64,000 bases of DNA from Eublepharis macularius (taxonomy: Eukaryota; Chordata; Lepidosauria; Squamata; Eublepharidae), in NCBI RefSeq assembly GCF_028583425.1, contig NC_072793.1, positions 96,395,689-96,459,688 of the forward strand, given 5' to 3'. Both the position numbers and the translations under genes were made by a program. Of this stretch, positions 1-10,340 are shown piece after piece (positions within the stretch are counted from its first letter, which is position 1; each line of letters opens with the position of its first letter). The notes beneath the pieces are model-generated. The model ran no database searches and was not told the origin of the DNA. It saw only the letters and a list, made by a program, of their open reading frames with translations.

Positions 1-283
1 TTTATTTTGGAGCAGTCTCAATAAAGCTGTGGTTATTGGCCTTAGTATAGATGCTATTGGGAAGCAGTTTTTTCCTGCTTCCCTGTAGCATCATGGGGCT
101 TGCATGTCATTTCTAGATTTTCTTCCCCTTTTCTGCAATCTTTCTCAAACCTCCTTTGCTGTGATGTTTTGGGAAAGATCATAGAAAATCCATGGTGGTA
201 CCCATGTGGGTGGGAATGTCCAGATCTTCCCAGTAATGGCCACATCCACATCTGCACCATTTTCCCTGTTCCAGTCCCCTGCA

Positions 284-480
284 GTGGTTTCCATGATGGG
301 AAATTCCCGGAGATTTGGAGGGTGGAGCCTGGAGTCTGGGGAAGGAGTCAAGGACCCAAGCAGGTTACAATGTGATAGGGTCTAAAACAGGCATTTTCTC
401 CAGGTGAACTGATTTTTGTGGTCTGAAGATCAGTTTAATTCCAGGAAATCTCCAGGACCTACCTGGAATTTGGCAAGCCT
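284..480 (-). mobile_element. TIR element family copy 1 (hAT-like MITE, degraded)
   Basis: Related to the copies at 901-1103 and 55741-55959. Diagnostic pieces here are GAAATTCCCGGAGATTTGGA near the start, TTTCTCCAGGTGAACTGAT in the middle and GAAATCTCCAGGACCTACC near the end, closing in TTTGGCAAGCCT. Non-coding. Confidence 0.55.
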
Positions 481-900
481 ACCTCCCTCTCCCCACCTTT
501 TGTATGAGTATAGATGCAATTGACACACATTCCCCACTGCCAAAGCCTTGCAACTTCCCTTAAAGGGCTGAAAACTTTAGCTCCAACATTTTGAAGCTTA
601 GCTCCACCCCTCCCCATATTGGCTCTGGCCCCTCCCACACAGACTGCAAATGGAGCATACACATGGATTCTCATGCCCGCTGCTACCTCACAGTTCCTCC
701 TTTGCGCCAGATCAAAGGAGGTTTTCCGTTGATCTAGCTGAAAGAGGAAACCCTGGGAGGCTCAGGAATAGTGTCCACCATGAGCACAGAGGCTTCTGTA
801 TTCTATGTAAGGGAAAGCCCTGTGTTGCAGCAGCGTTAGATTTTGATAAGCAGTGGGATAACATCTTTTTCAGATTACCAATATTCTGGGATCCTGCTGA

Positions 901-1103
901 TAGGCTTGCCAACCTCCAGGTGATACCTGGGGATCTCCTGGAATTAAAACTGATCTCTAGATTACAGATATTAGTTCCTCTGCAAAAAATGGCTGCTTTG
1001 GAGGGTGGTCTGCATGGCATTATACCCACTAAGGTCACTCCTATTCCCAGACACACACACCCCAAATCTCCAGGAATTCCTCAACCCAGAGTTGGCAACC
1101 CTA
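901..1103 (+). mobile_element. TIR element family copy 2 (hAT-like MITE)
   Basis: About 200 bp bounded by imperfect inverted repeats, GCTTGCCAACCTCCAGG at the left and GAGTTGGCAACCCTA at the right. The TTGCCAA/TTGGCAA ends look hAT-like. An internal ATGGCTGCTTTGGAGGGTGG is shared, inverted, with the copy at 55741-55959. No target-site duplication could be read. Confidence 0.55.
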
Positions 1104-2429
1104 AGATAAAGTTTAAATAAGATCCTTAACTTGCAAAAAATATAACAGAGTTTGGCTGTGTGCATGAAATGGTACTGGCATTGAGCTGCTGTACCCAGAT
1201 TGTCACATAGAGACAGCCATCAGGGAGAGCAATTTAAAGCAGTCTCCACAGGGTGGCCATTTCACACAAAATGGCCTTCTGAAAGCCTGTGGCTTATGCA
1301 TATTAATAAGCAATTCTTTGTTATCTAGTCCAAAACACAGAATTTATGGGGAAAGGTGGTGGGGAGAGATCATATATCAGTGCCCAGGGAAAGACTTCAG
1401 ATGGAGATGCTAATTGCTCGTTGGCACCATATTGATTATTTTTTCTTTCACAAGCATTTTTCCATTGCCCAGGACCAAATGATGGGACAATGTGTTAACC
1501 AGTAAGCCATTTATACTGTGCAGCAACTGACATAAATTCTTTCACAAGCAATATTGTTTTCAGAACAGATGCAGTAAAAAAAACTTCTCTAAAAGGCCCA
1601 AATGTACTTGGAGTAAAATTCATTGGACCATTTTTCTTTTCACTTTCTAGCTAGCAACAACATTATAATATTTATAATAATTATTATTTTTTATGAACAA
1701 GATTTTTAACTTGCCTTTCTACCTCAATAGGGCCACCAAAGTGACTAACAAATTCAAACATACAAATTAAAATCATCTTTAAAACTATTTTTCCTGTATT
1801 TTCTGTTTCCAATATTTTCCTAACACCCATGTTTTCAAGAGGCAAGCTGGGGTTTGCTGCACCTGTATCAAGACTGGATGACATGTTCTCTAGCAAGATT
1901 CTTAAACAGTAACCTGTGCTGGAACTCTTACTTTGATGATCAAGCAAAGAGTCAGGCTCCCAGAATCTATATCAGGATAATCCAATCCAGTGTTTTCATG
2001 CTGTCTGTCAGTCAGAGAGGCCAGTGTTACGAGATTCCTCTATTTCTTTCTGCTCCTGAAGTGAAACTGGAGACCTGTATGATTAGCCCAAGTTAGCTCA
2101 CTAGGCCAGATCCTAGACTTGAGAGGCCTGACATTTGGTTCAAGCCTCTGGGTTCCTGATAAGCAACTCTCAGCTCAAATTCTTTGAAGAGTGAGAGCAC
2201 AAGTTGCTCTTGGCCCACTACTCTTCACCTGGGACATGTAACTGGGGCACAGACATCCCCTGTACCAAGTGAGGGATGCTACAGGAGAGAAGGAGCTTCA
2301 CCAATTACATACCTAGCTACCAGGAGCAACTAGAACAGAAACATCACTTGTTGGACAGTACTTGTATAAAGACACCATGACTGTAACCCTGGGCTGTTAT
2401 TTGAGTTCTTTGTGGCCACTAGGATGTTG
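1104..2429. other. Unclassified AT-rich intergenic DNA
   Basis: No gene, structured repeat or recognisable mobile element seen. Short open frames here have no domain-like content. Confidence 0.4.
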
Positions 2430-3620
2430 ATTTTTGAGTTGCAGTTATGAGCTTTCTTTACCCAGTGCAGGATGTATGGTGAATATACTATTTCAGTGCA
2501 GATTGGAGCTCGGAGTTATGGGGGGAGGGGTATCAAAGGTGGCGTATCAGGCAAAGATGCTCACTGCTTATTTAATCTCTCTAGTACTCGAAGAGTCAAC
2601 AACGCAAGGGCCTCTACCTCCCCCACTGCTACACTAATATTATGTAATACCAGACCTGTAAGGAACAACACTGCATGCCTTGCTGGGATGTTGCAGGGAG
2701 AGGAAATAGATGTGGCTTGCATAACAGAGACTTGGTTGAAGGAGAATGATGTAGTGTGTCTCTCCCAACAAACTCTGCCTCACACATGAAAGAGGCTGCA
2801 CCTTGGACGTAGTATTTTCCTCTGAGCCTTTGAAGGAAGGACTTGTTTTAGAGTTGGAGATTTGGCCTGAAGCATGATCTGACCATTATCTACTGAAGGA
2901 ATATGGCCCTGACACCCTGCTAAAAGGGTGGAACTGTTTAAATGGTTTCCCCACAAAGGCTCATGGATCCTTCTAGATTCCAAAATGCTCTGGGGGATGT
3001 TAGGATTCCAAACACATGCTCTATTGAGGCTGCTGTAGGAACTTGGAATTTGAAGCTCCTCAGAACTATTGACAATGTTACACCTTGCCAACTTCTTCAA
3101 CCCTTGGGACAGAAGCTAGACCTGTGGTTTGCCACAAAGCTATGTGAGCTAAAGAGCACTAGAAGATGTCTAGCAAGACAGTGGAAAACTCACGCTAAAA
3201 CTGATAGAGCATGCTAAAGAGCCCTTTGCTGAAAATAGCAAAGAAACATTATTTCTCTACAACCACTAGTTCACAATCATCCCAATTGATCAAGGTATCC
3301 TGACATCTTTCAACTCTTAAATCTGAACCTTTAGTCTCAAGAACAGACAATTAGCTTCGCAAAGTTTTTTGCTGATAAAATAGCACAAATACACTCTAAT
3401 TTGGATGGCAGCTGTAGTATAGGTGAGGTGGAAGAAATGCTTAATACACCGTCTGCCTCACAGATGGACCACTTTGACCCAGATACAATGATGGATATTG
3501 ACAGGATCCTGGCATCTGTGAAAGCCACTACTTGTGCACTGGATCCTTGCCCATCTTGGCTGTTAAAATCATGTAAGGACCACATAAATGAGTCATTAAA
3601 GGCACAGATAAATGAAGTAA
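2430..3620 (+). mobile_element. L2/CR1-group LINE fragment (endonuclease to start of RT), degraded
   Basis: Frames at 2637-2790 carry VACITETWLKEND, the endonuclease motif of this LINE group. Frames at 3000-3200 carry IDNVTPC and the LW-FATKLCELKSTRR type linker. The 3400-3620 frame carries LDPCPSWLLKSC, typical of the segment just before the L2 reverse transcriptase. Several frameshifts and stops make it an old, dead copy. Confidence 0.7.
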
Positions 3621-3984
3621 ATAAATAAGTAAAGTTGTCTTGCCTGGAGCTCTGTTTTTATATTTCTGGGAGGGCATTTGGTGATAATATATTTGGTGGG
3701 CAATGGCGAGCTAAAGGTTAAGAAAGATTGATTTAAGTTAAGGTTAACCTGGTATATGTCAGGGGGATCTGTGTGGGTGAAGAGGAAGAAGTGGCTGTCT
3801 CCCAGCTATGATCCCCAAGCTTCCCAGTATAGCATCAACATGGGGTTGGTAGGCAAGGAGTGGGCATGGCCATGGTCTATTAGGCCTCTGTAACACTCAC
3901 TAGATGTTCTGTTACCCATAGTCCCAATTCTGAGTATATGTATCTGATACTGGGGTCTCTGGACAGAACAGGGATCTATTAATG

Positions 3985-4980
3985 TACCCCTGAGCTAGAC
4001 TTGGTGTTGAGGACTCCAAGATTTGTTATCCCTGAGGACTTCTATGTTCATGTCAAGACTGCCTTTACGGGAGCAGTTCAGGACTTCATAGCTGCCATGA
4101 CAACCATGCGGATGTCCCAGAAAATTCTAGTCCCTATGTATACCATGGGTTGTATGCTCGATATGGTTATCTTTGGAGACAAAAGTACATGGCTTGGTAA
4201 TGCGAGGAATGCCCACTCTGCCCTTGTCATGGACCAATCATTGCCTGGTGAGGTTTAGACTCACAATCAGCACCTCTGGACAGGTGAGTGGGGGGCTGGC
4301 TAGGATGATTGGCCCCAAGAGTCTGAAGGATCCAAAGAGTTTCCTAACTTCTGTTGTGGATATTGTGTCTACTCTGTGGCAGTGAGCTCGTTTATCTTCC
4401 ACCAATGCATTTGTACTGTGCTGTCTGGTGGAGTTTTTCCAGGGTGTGAAGGGGCTCTTATTCCAGGTCCTGGAGGATGTAGACCCAGAAAATATACAGG
4501 CTAACTGTGACTCCTTTGCAATGCATTTTGAAAACAAAATTGTTTGCATCCACTGCAACATAGATACCGTGGTTTATTCAGTTCAGTGTCAGGATGCTAT
4601 TGGGGCAGTTTGGTCTTAGTTGTATGGATAACTTTCAGCTGGTGAGGTCTAAGGGAGTGCACAAGATGCTTAGAAGTGTGTGGCCCACCATATTTAGGTT
4701 TGACCCTTGCCCCACCTGCAGGAGGGCATTGTTCCAGCTGCTTTGAAACAGGTGGTCATAAGACCCGTCCTGAAGAAGGCATACCTGGACCTGAATAACA
4801 TCAATAACTACTCTCTGGTACCTAGCAGTGAATTCTGGGGGAAAGTGCTTGAGTGTGTGATGGCCCTGCAGCTTCAGATAGTCGTGGAGGAGAAGACAGA
4901 TTATCTAGACCCATTTGAGTCTGCATTGGCCTGGGTTTGGGATGGGAATGACCTTGGTTGCGCTGCTGACCAATGACTTT
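3985..4980 (+). mobile_element. Second L2-group LINE fragment (endonuclease end, linker, RT start), degraded
   Basis: The frame at 4001-4258 gives VQDFIAAMTTMRMSQ, and the overlapping frame reads LSWTNHCLVRFRLTIS, the C-terminal endonuclease motif (S/T-D-H) of L2-like elements with D changed to N. Further on, NCDSFAMHFENK at 4500-4540 and VVIRPVLKKAYLDLNNINNY at 4750-4820 are the linker and RT entry block. It overlaps in LINE coordinates with 2430-3620, so this is a separate copy. Confidence 0.65.
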
Positions 4981-6255
4981 CATGAGGAAAGTGACAGAGG
5001 AAATGTATCCTTGTTGATTCTTTTTAAAAATGTTTAATGTAAATCAAAAATTCTGAAAATACAGGTTTTTAAAAAGGTTAAATTACAAAGCCGTTGTACA
5101 GTTTAAAATAGCTAAAAATGCATAGTTCAGAGAGAGAGAAATCATCAAAAGAATGTGAAATCCCACTGGAAGAAAAACTTCTGAGCAACAAGAGCCCCAG
5201 TGAGAAAATTTCCCAAACTCTGTGCATTGAATTAGGCAATGAGAGATGATGAAACAGCAAGCGACCAACAGAAAGAAAGGCCAATGTTTCAGTCTCTGGA
5301 GGCTAGGGACGGGGGGGGGGGATTGGAAAAAGAGGGGGGGAACCTCTTGACAGCATTTGATATTGATCACCCCACTAACTCACAAGCACTGTTCCACTTT
5401 GGGTCCTTGAGATACTCAGCAGCCAATGCCATCCCAGGTCTCTGTACAGCAGTGCACTGTTCTCCCGAGTCCACCTGCCAGAGAGTTCTTCGCTTCTCTC
5501 TGGGGATTTATGCAGTCATCAGCTAGTTAGTTAGAGAATTTCCCATTAAGAGAGCCTGCACTCCTAGAAGTTGCAGCATTTTATCAGTCATCCATTATCT
5601 TGAGTTTTTGTCCAGGCTGCCTGCCCTTTGTTACCTCCGTGTGGTACTGGTGGCCATTAGATGGAGCCCAGGTGAAGAGTTTCCTCCAAGTTATCCACAA
5701 ATGGAATCACCTAAAATGGATCTTGTCTCCCTCATGTCCAGAGAATGTATTACTTCTCTCTGCCCACCCCCTTGTGGGCCAGTCCTTCTCTTCCTGTTCT
5801 TCCCAAGGAGAGATACAATGCAGCATTTGGCATCCCCCCCCCTCTCTATCATCTCCTAGGTGAGACATTCCTGCCAGGGTGTGAAATGGATCTGATTGTT
5901 CCTTGCTGGCTAGAAACATTTACATAATCAAGTCTTAAGGATTGAATGTTTGAGAGAGCTATTGATGGGATGGGGATGCTTGAGAGAAATTAACTACTCT
6001 CCTAGTTCCTGTTCTTGTATGACAGAATCTTCTTGGAATCAGTTTGGGGGCTTTCTATCCCAAAACTTTCAACACTGTTATATAGCCCTAAAGTGGAGTG
6101 CATTTCTTCACAGATACCGTCAGCCATAGTATTTTTCTAGATTAGTTAGCTGGATTGGGAGTGGGGGCACTCTGCTTTGGTAGCGCCACTGTTATTTAAC
6201 TGACCAATTCCAGAAGGTGGTGCTGGGAGACTTATACTCACCCCTGGATTATTTT
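4981..6255. other. Unclassified intergenic DNA with a G-run
   Basis: No gene recognised. Contains a G-run near 5311-5320, a second G-rich run at 5333-5340 and a C-run near 5836-5845. Confidence 0.4.
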
Positions 6256-7230
6256 TGCCTTAGACTCAGTCCCACTTAAAGTTTCCATCTTGTCCCCCAT
6301 GCTCTTTAACATCTACATGAAATGGCTGGGAGAGGTCATCTAGGGATTTAGAGTGAAGTGTCACCAATATGCAGACGACACACAGCTCTATTTCTCCAGA
6401 ACACTCTGGTGGCAGACCTGAAAGGTACCCTGAGAAGTCAATGGGATGGATGAGGGCCAATAAACTGAAGCTCAGTCCAGACAAGAAAGAGGTGCTGTTG
6501 GTCAACAGAGAAGCTGCTGAAGGATTGTGGAGTCAACCTGACTTGGATGGGGTTGAACTCCCTCTGAAGCTTCACAGTTTGAGGATACTGTGAGAAACTG
6601 ACCTATGGTAGCAGGTTATTTTTGCTCCTTTTCCCAAAATGTAGAGAGGATGACTGGGGTCATCTTATTCTAGGGCCTGCAAAATTGGACCCCTTTGTCC
6701 AATTTCCTTGAAACTTGGGGAGTCTTTGGAAGAGAGGGTGAATTGGATGTTCTCTGATGATCTGACTCTATTTGTTGAAAAAACACCCACTCAGGAAAAT
6801 CTGCCATTTCCCCTTCATGGAAAACAATGAGCAGACATATGATCTGATCTTAATGGAAATGGAAATGGAACCCAACACATACAACAACATTTCTGAAAAT
6901 TCTTAAAAAAGATACACCTTCCCTTTCTTAAATTATATGGAATTTAAAAGGTAATTTTTCCAGTGCCCATAGATCACCTCAGCCATGGTGATCCATGATC
7001 TGATCACATAAAGGTTAGATTCCTGTAATGTGCTCTACATGGGCTTGCTTTTGAAAATGGTCTGGAAACTTCAATTAGTCCAAAATGCAATTGCCAGGCT
7101 GTTGTCAGGGCAGGTTATGAGGGTCATAGCACTCCTATGCTGAAAGAACTGTACTAGCTACCCGTCTGTTTCCAGGCACAATTCAAAGTGCTGATGAATT
7201 GTATTGCATTAAGCCTCTATTAAAGGGACA
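6256..7230 (+). mobile_element. L2-group LINE RT and C-terminal fragments, interrupted
   Basis: 6295-6405 reads MLFNIYMKWLGEVI then HQYADDTQLYFS, the RT palm with an intact YADD. 6440-6590 reads WMRANKLKLSPDKKEVLLV, and 7040-7140 resembles the C-terminal LQLVQNAIARLLSG block. About 400 bp between 6600 and 7005 does not fit the LINE and may be another insertion. It contains TTGGACCCCTTTGTCCAA. Confidence 0.65.
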
Positions 7231-7450
7231 GGACATTTTTCCTCCAGGCAAGGGAGGAAAAAACAGTATGAAAAAAAGACAAATACAGTATGGGTATCTG
7301 TATTCCTAACAAAGAAACATCATAGGCAAGAGAGTTAAGCCTTTTCCTTCACTGTAACGGAGCTCTGCTCTAAATTCCCATCCCCTACTAATTGCTGTAA
7401 ATTATATATTGAGAGATCTAATCAGGTATCCTCAACTTAATGGGGATAAC

Positions 7451-7660
7451 TGTCCTGACCTGGATAGCCCAGGTGAGCCTGATCTTGTCAGATCTCAGAA
7501 GCTAAGCAGGGTCGTCATTGATTAGTGATTGGATGGAAGACATTCAATGAAGACCAGGGTTGCAGAGGCAGGCAATGGCAAACCACCTCTGTTATTCTCT
7601 TACCATGAAAACCTCACCATGGGTCGCCATAAGTCAGCTATGACTTGAGGGCACTCTCCA
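7451..7660 (+). mobile_element. 5S rRNA-derived SINE
   Basis: 7481-7541 resembles vertebrate 5S rRNA: CAGATCTCAGAAGCTAAGCA, GGGTCG and GATTGGATGGAAGAC correspond to its A-box/C-box region. It is followed by a SINE body (GGCAATGGCAAACCACCTCT) and a tail AAGTCAGCTATGACTTG-GGGCAC that resembles the BovB 3' end at 43753-43785. Pol III transcription from the 5S internal promoter would be expected for an active copy. Confidence 0.75.
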
Positions 7661-7796
7661 TCATTATTGTAACTAATATGATAAGGGCTTCCAATGTTCA
7701 AATTAACAACCTCTCCCATCAAGGGCTGCTTCTTGGTAGAAGTTTTGAACTTCGTATCAGATATCCAAGTGGAAATGAATTCCAGAGGGATAGTTA

Positions 7797-7893
7797 TATT
7801 TGTCTGTTGCAGCAAAAATAAACAGGAGTCTTGTGGTAACTTAAAGACAAATGTTTTATTCTAGCATAAGTTTTCATGGACAAGAGCCCAGTC
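7797..7893 (-). mobile_element. Penelope-like element terminal fragment
   Basis: TCTGTTGCAGCAAAAATAAA, then AGTCTTGTGGTAACTTAAAG and TTTATTCTAGCATAAG is the terminal-repeat sequence of a Penelope-like family seen widely in reptiles. Only the end is present. Strand is relative to the 15783 copy. Confidence 0.5.
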
Positions 7894-7964
7894 ACTAGGC
7901 TGACATATACACATGTGTATGTATGTGTGAAATATTTTGTCTATTATAATAGTTATATTTGTTT

Positions 7965-8232
7965 ACTTCATTTACCCCACCTTTCTCCCCAATAGGGACT
8001 CAAGGCAGCTTCCATCATTCCCCTCTCCTCAATTTTATCTTCACAACAGTCCGGTGCCTGTCTATTATTAACAAGTTTTTTACCCCACCTTTCTGCCCTC
8101 ACAGATCCACCTGAGACTGAGTGTGTGTGACGGGTCGAAGGCCACCCATCAAGCATCCTCGGCAGAGTCGGAAGTTGAACCTTGGTTTCCAAGATCCTGG
8201 ACCAACACTCTAACAACTACACCACACTGGCT
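7965..8232 (-). mobile_element. tRNA-derived SINE
   Basis: On the minus strand it starts with a tRNA-like head (TGTGGTGTAGTTGTTAGAGT type with GTTGGTCCAGGATCTTGGAA following) and runs to the CCCCATTGGGGAGAAAGGTGGGG-type tail read at 7970-8000 as CACCTTTCTCCCC. A second CACCTTTCTGCCC at 8089-8101 suggests an internal duplication or a SINE in a SINE. Confidence 0.65.
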
Positions 8233-8349
8233 GTCATATGAAGTATGTATACGCTGGTTTTTCTTACACAATACAATCAGCAAATGGGAAAGGATCCAGT
8301 CATTGCCCCCTGCCCTTTGGAAAGTAAAAGTGCACTCTAATACATTCAG

Positions 8350-8582
8350 GTACCAAGTGGAGGAGGGGAAGGAAAGCACCAAAGATCTTGTAAGGGATGG
8401 GGACAGAGAGCTGGGGAAGGAAGAAGAGAAGGCAGAGTTAGAAAGGAGGGTGAGGAGAAATGAGGTAGCAGTTTGAACGAGGGCAAGCAGCAAGCAACAG
8501 GAGGAAATATAAAAGAGGAAAAGAGAAGGAACAGAAGAGGATAGAGCAAGAGAAGAGAGGGAGGGGAATAAAAAGAGGGGGA
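8350..8582 (+). repeat. Polypurine-rich tract
   Basis: About 230 bp almost free of pyrimidine runs on the plus strand, rich in GAGGA, GAAGA and GGGGA. No periodic unit. A similar tract lies at 9290-9420. Confidence 0.6.
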
Positions 8583-9289
8583 ATTTTCTGCCTGTTGTGG
8601 CTTTCCAGGTTGTTGTTTTTCTTGCCTATGCCAGTTCTCTGTGTTCATGGAGCAGCTGCTGCTTCTATCTGCAGCTTGATGGTTCCACTCCCTCTAGTGA
8701 GCAGGGTCAGCCCAGGCCAATTCTGGGAGGATTCTCTGTTCCTCATGCAGATACAAGAGGTTCTCTGTGACTACAAGACTGAACAGGCTATTACAGAGGG
8801 AAGAATTCTTTTTTACAAAAATAAAGACAGCATTTTTGTCCTGCAGAGCAAGTTCCTTTAGCTCAAAAAGAAGTAATCGGTGATGGAACTGAAAGCAGTA
8901 ATTTGTATAATTAACAAATCAACTCTATTGAATCACACTTTAAAATACAGATTTTTAAATGTTTATTAGCAAGACCCCTACCCAAGCAGGGATAAAAGTT
9001 TGTAGTGGGAAATGGGATGCAGGGAAAGGATTAAGACACACTCAGTTTCTGGCTGCAAATTAGAACCTCAGCAAATAGTATTTTAAAAAATGAGAGAGAT
9101 ATTGCTTAAGGTGCAGTTCTGCTCTAAGAGACTGACAGTGGGATCCTAAATAGATTATACCTAGATCTGTCTACTTCCAGTGATTTAGCTGCATGTAACT
9201 TTGGTTAAGATTGTGATGTTAGCAGTTAAAGGAAACAGAGGCTTGTCAGGGCTCCCTAAGCAGAAAGCAAAGGAAACAACAGGGGTCAG

Positions 9290-9420
9290 AGAAACACAGT
9301 TGAAGGAAGGAGGAAAAAAGGGGGAAAGTCAAGCTGGAGCTGCCTGCGCTATGAGGAGGAGGAAAGTGAGCAGGCAAGGAAGGCGTGGAGAGCCTGAGGC
9401 GAAAAGGGGGTGAGTGGAGA
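9290..9420 (+). repeat. Polypurine-rich tract
   Basis: Purine-rich, with GGAAGGAGGAAAAAAGGGGG and AGGAGGAGGAAAGTGAG. No unit repeat. Confidence 0.5.
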
Positions 9421-9935
9421 GGCTGCAGGATTTGCAACCAGACTGTTTCCGCACGTTGTTAGAGGTGCAGTTCACCCACAGAACTGCCAGCAGCGTGCAT
9501 AGTGTTTTTATGCCGAGTTTTCTGTGAATTTACCGGTTCCATACTTGTGCTGATTTTTGTTGTTGTTGTGTGTTTCTGGCTTTTTTTTTTTTGCACTTTC
9601 TGGCACATTAAAGTATTTCTGAAGAAAACTCCTGCTACTCACTCAATCTCCACCCAGTTCTTCCCCAGAAGCTCTTACCCCTCCTCCTCTACATTTTTGT
9701 TCAGTTGCAGAAGCTTGCTTGCAACAGTAGCTGCACTAGTTTCCCTTTTCTAACTTTTCATTCAACGTTTTAGTGCAACTGCAATTGTGCAACAACAACA
9801 AAATTAAGAGGGGAATGGCACCTTTCATTGATGGTGATGAAGGTGCCTGACCTCCCTTCCAAAACTGCTTTTGGGGGGGGGGGTATATATGGAGGTTTTC
9901 CTGCGACCTAAGAATGAAAGATAAGTGCTTTGGGG

Positions 9936-10338
9936 TACTGCATGTGGAGGTTGAATTGTTGGTGTGATTCAGCAAAATGCAGATCTAAAGTAGGAAATAG
10001 GTGGGAACAACAGGCTGTGCAGAAATGGACACTATTGTCTGTCGCTACATCCCCCACCACTGCAACATTTCAACTTGGCCACCATCAAGAGGCAATGAGG
10101 GCCAAAACTGTGTGTACTGCATGTGGAGCTGTACTGCACGCGGAGGCTTTTGGGTACTGCATGTGGAAGTTGAATTGTTGACGTGATTCAGCAAAACACA
10201 AATCTGAAGAGAGAAATAGGCGGGAACAACAGGCTGTGAAAAAATTGACACGTATTCTATCTGCCACAACATCCCCCACCACTGCAACATTGCAACTTGG
10301 CCACCATCAAGAGGCAATGAGGTCCAAAACTGTGTGTT
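9936..10338. repeat. Tandem duplication, period 219 bp
   Basis: Two units start with TACTGCATGTGGA at 9936 and 10155. Both contain GATTCAGCAAAA, GGGAACAACAGGCTGTG, CATCCCCCACCACTGCAACA and CTTGGCCACCATCAAGAGGC in the same order. Extra short copies of TACTGCATGTGGA lie between them at about 10115 and 10133. Identity looks around 85-90 percent by eye. Confidence 0.85.
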
Positions 10339-10340
10339 TG

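Noticed and set aside
9440-9500. Possible relative of the 45159-45347 MITE (GACTGTTTCCGCACGTTGTT)
   Set aside because: Only the first dozen bases resemble its end, and no matching inverted end was found nearby.
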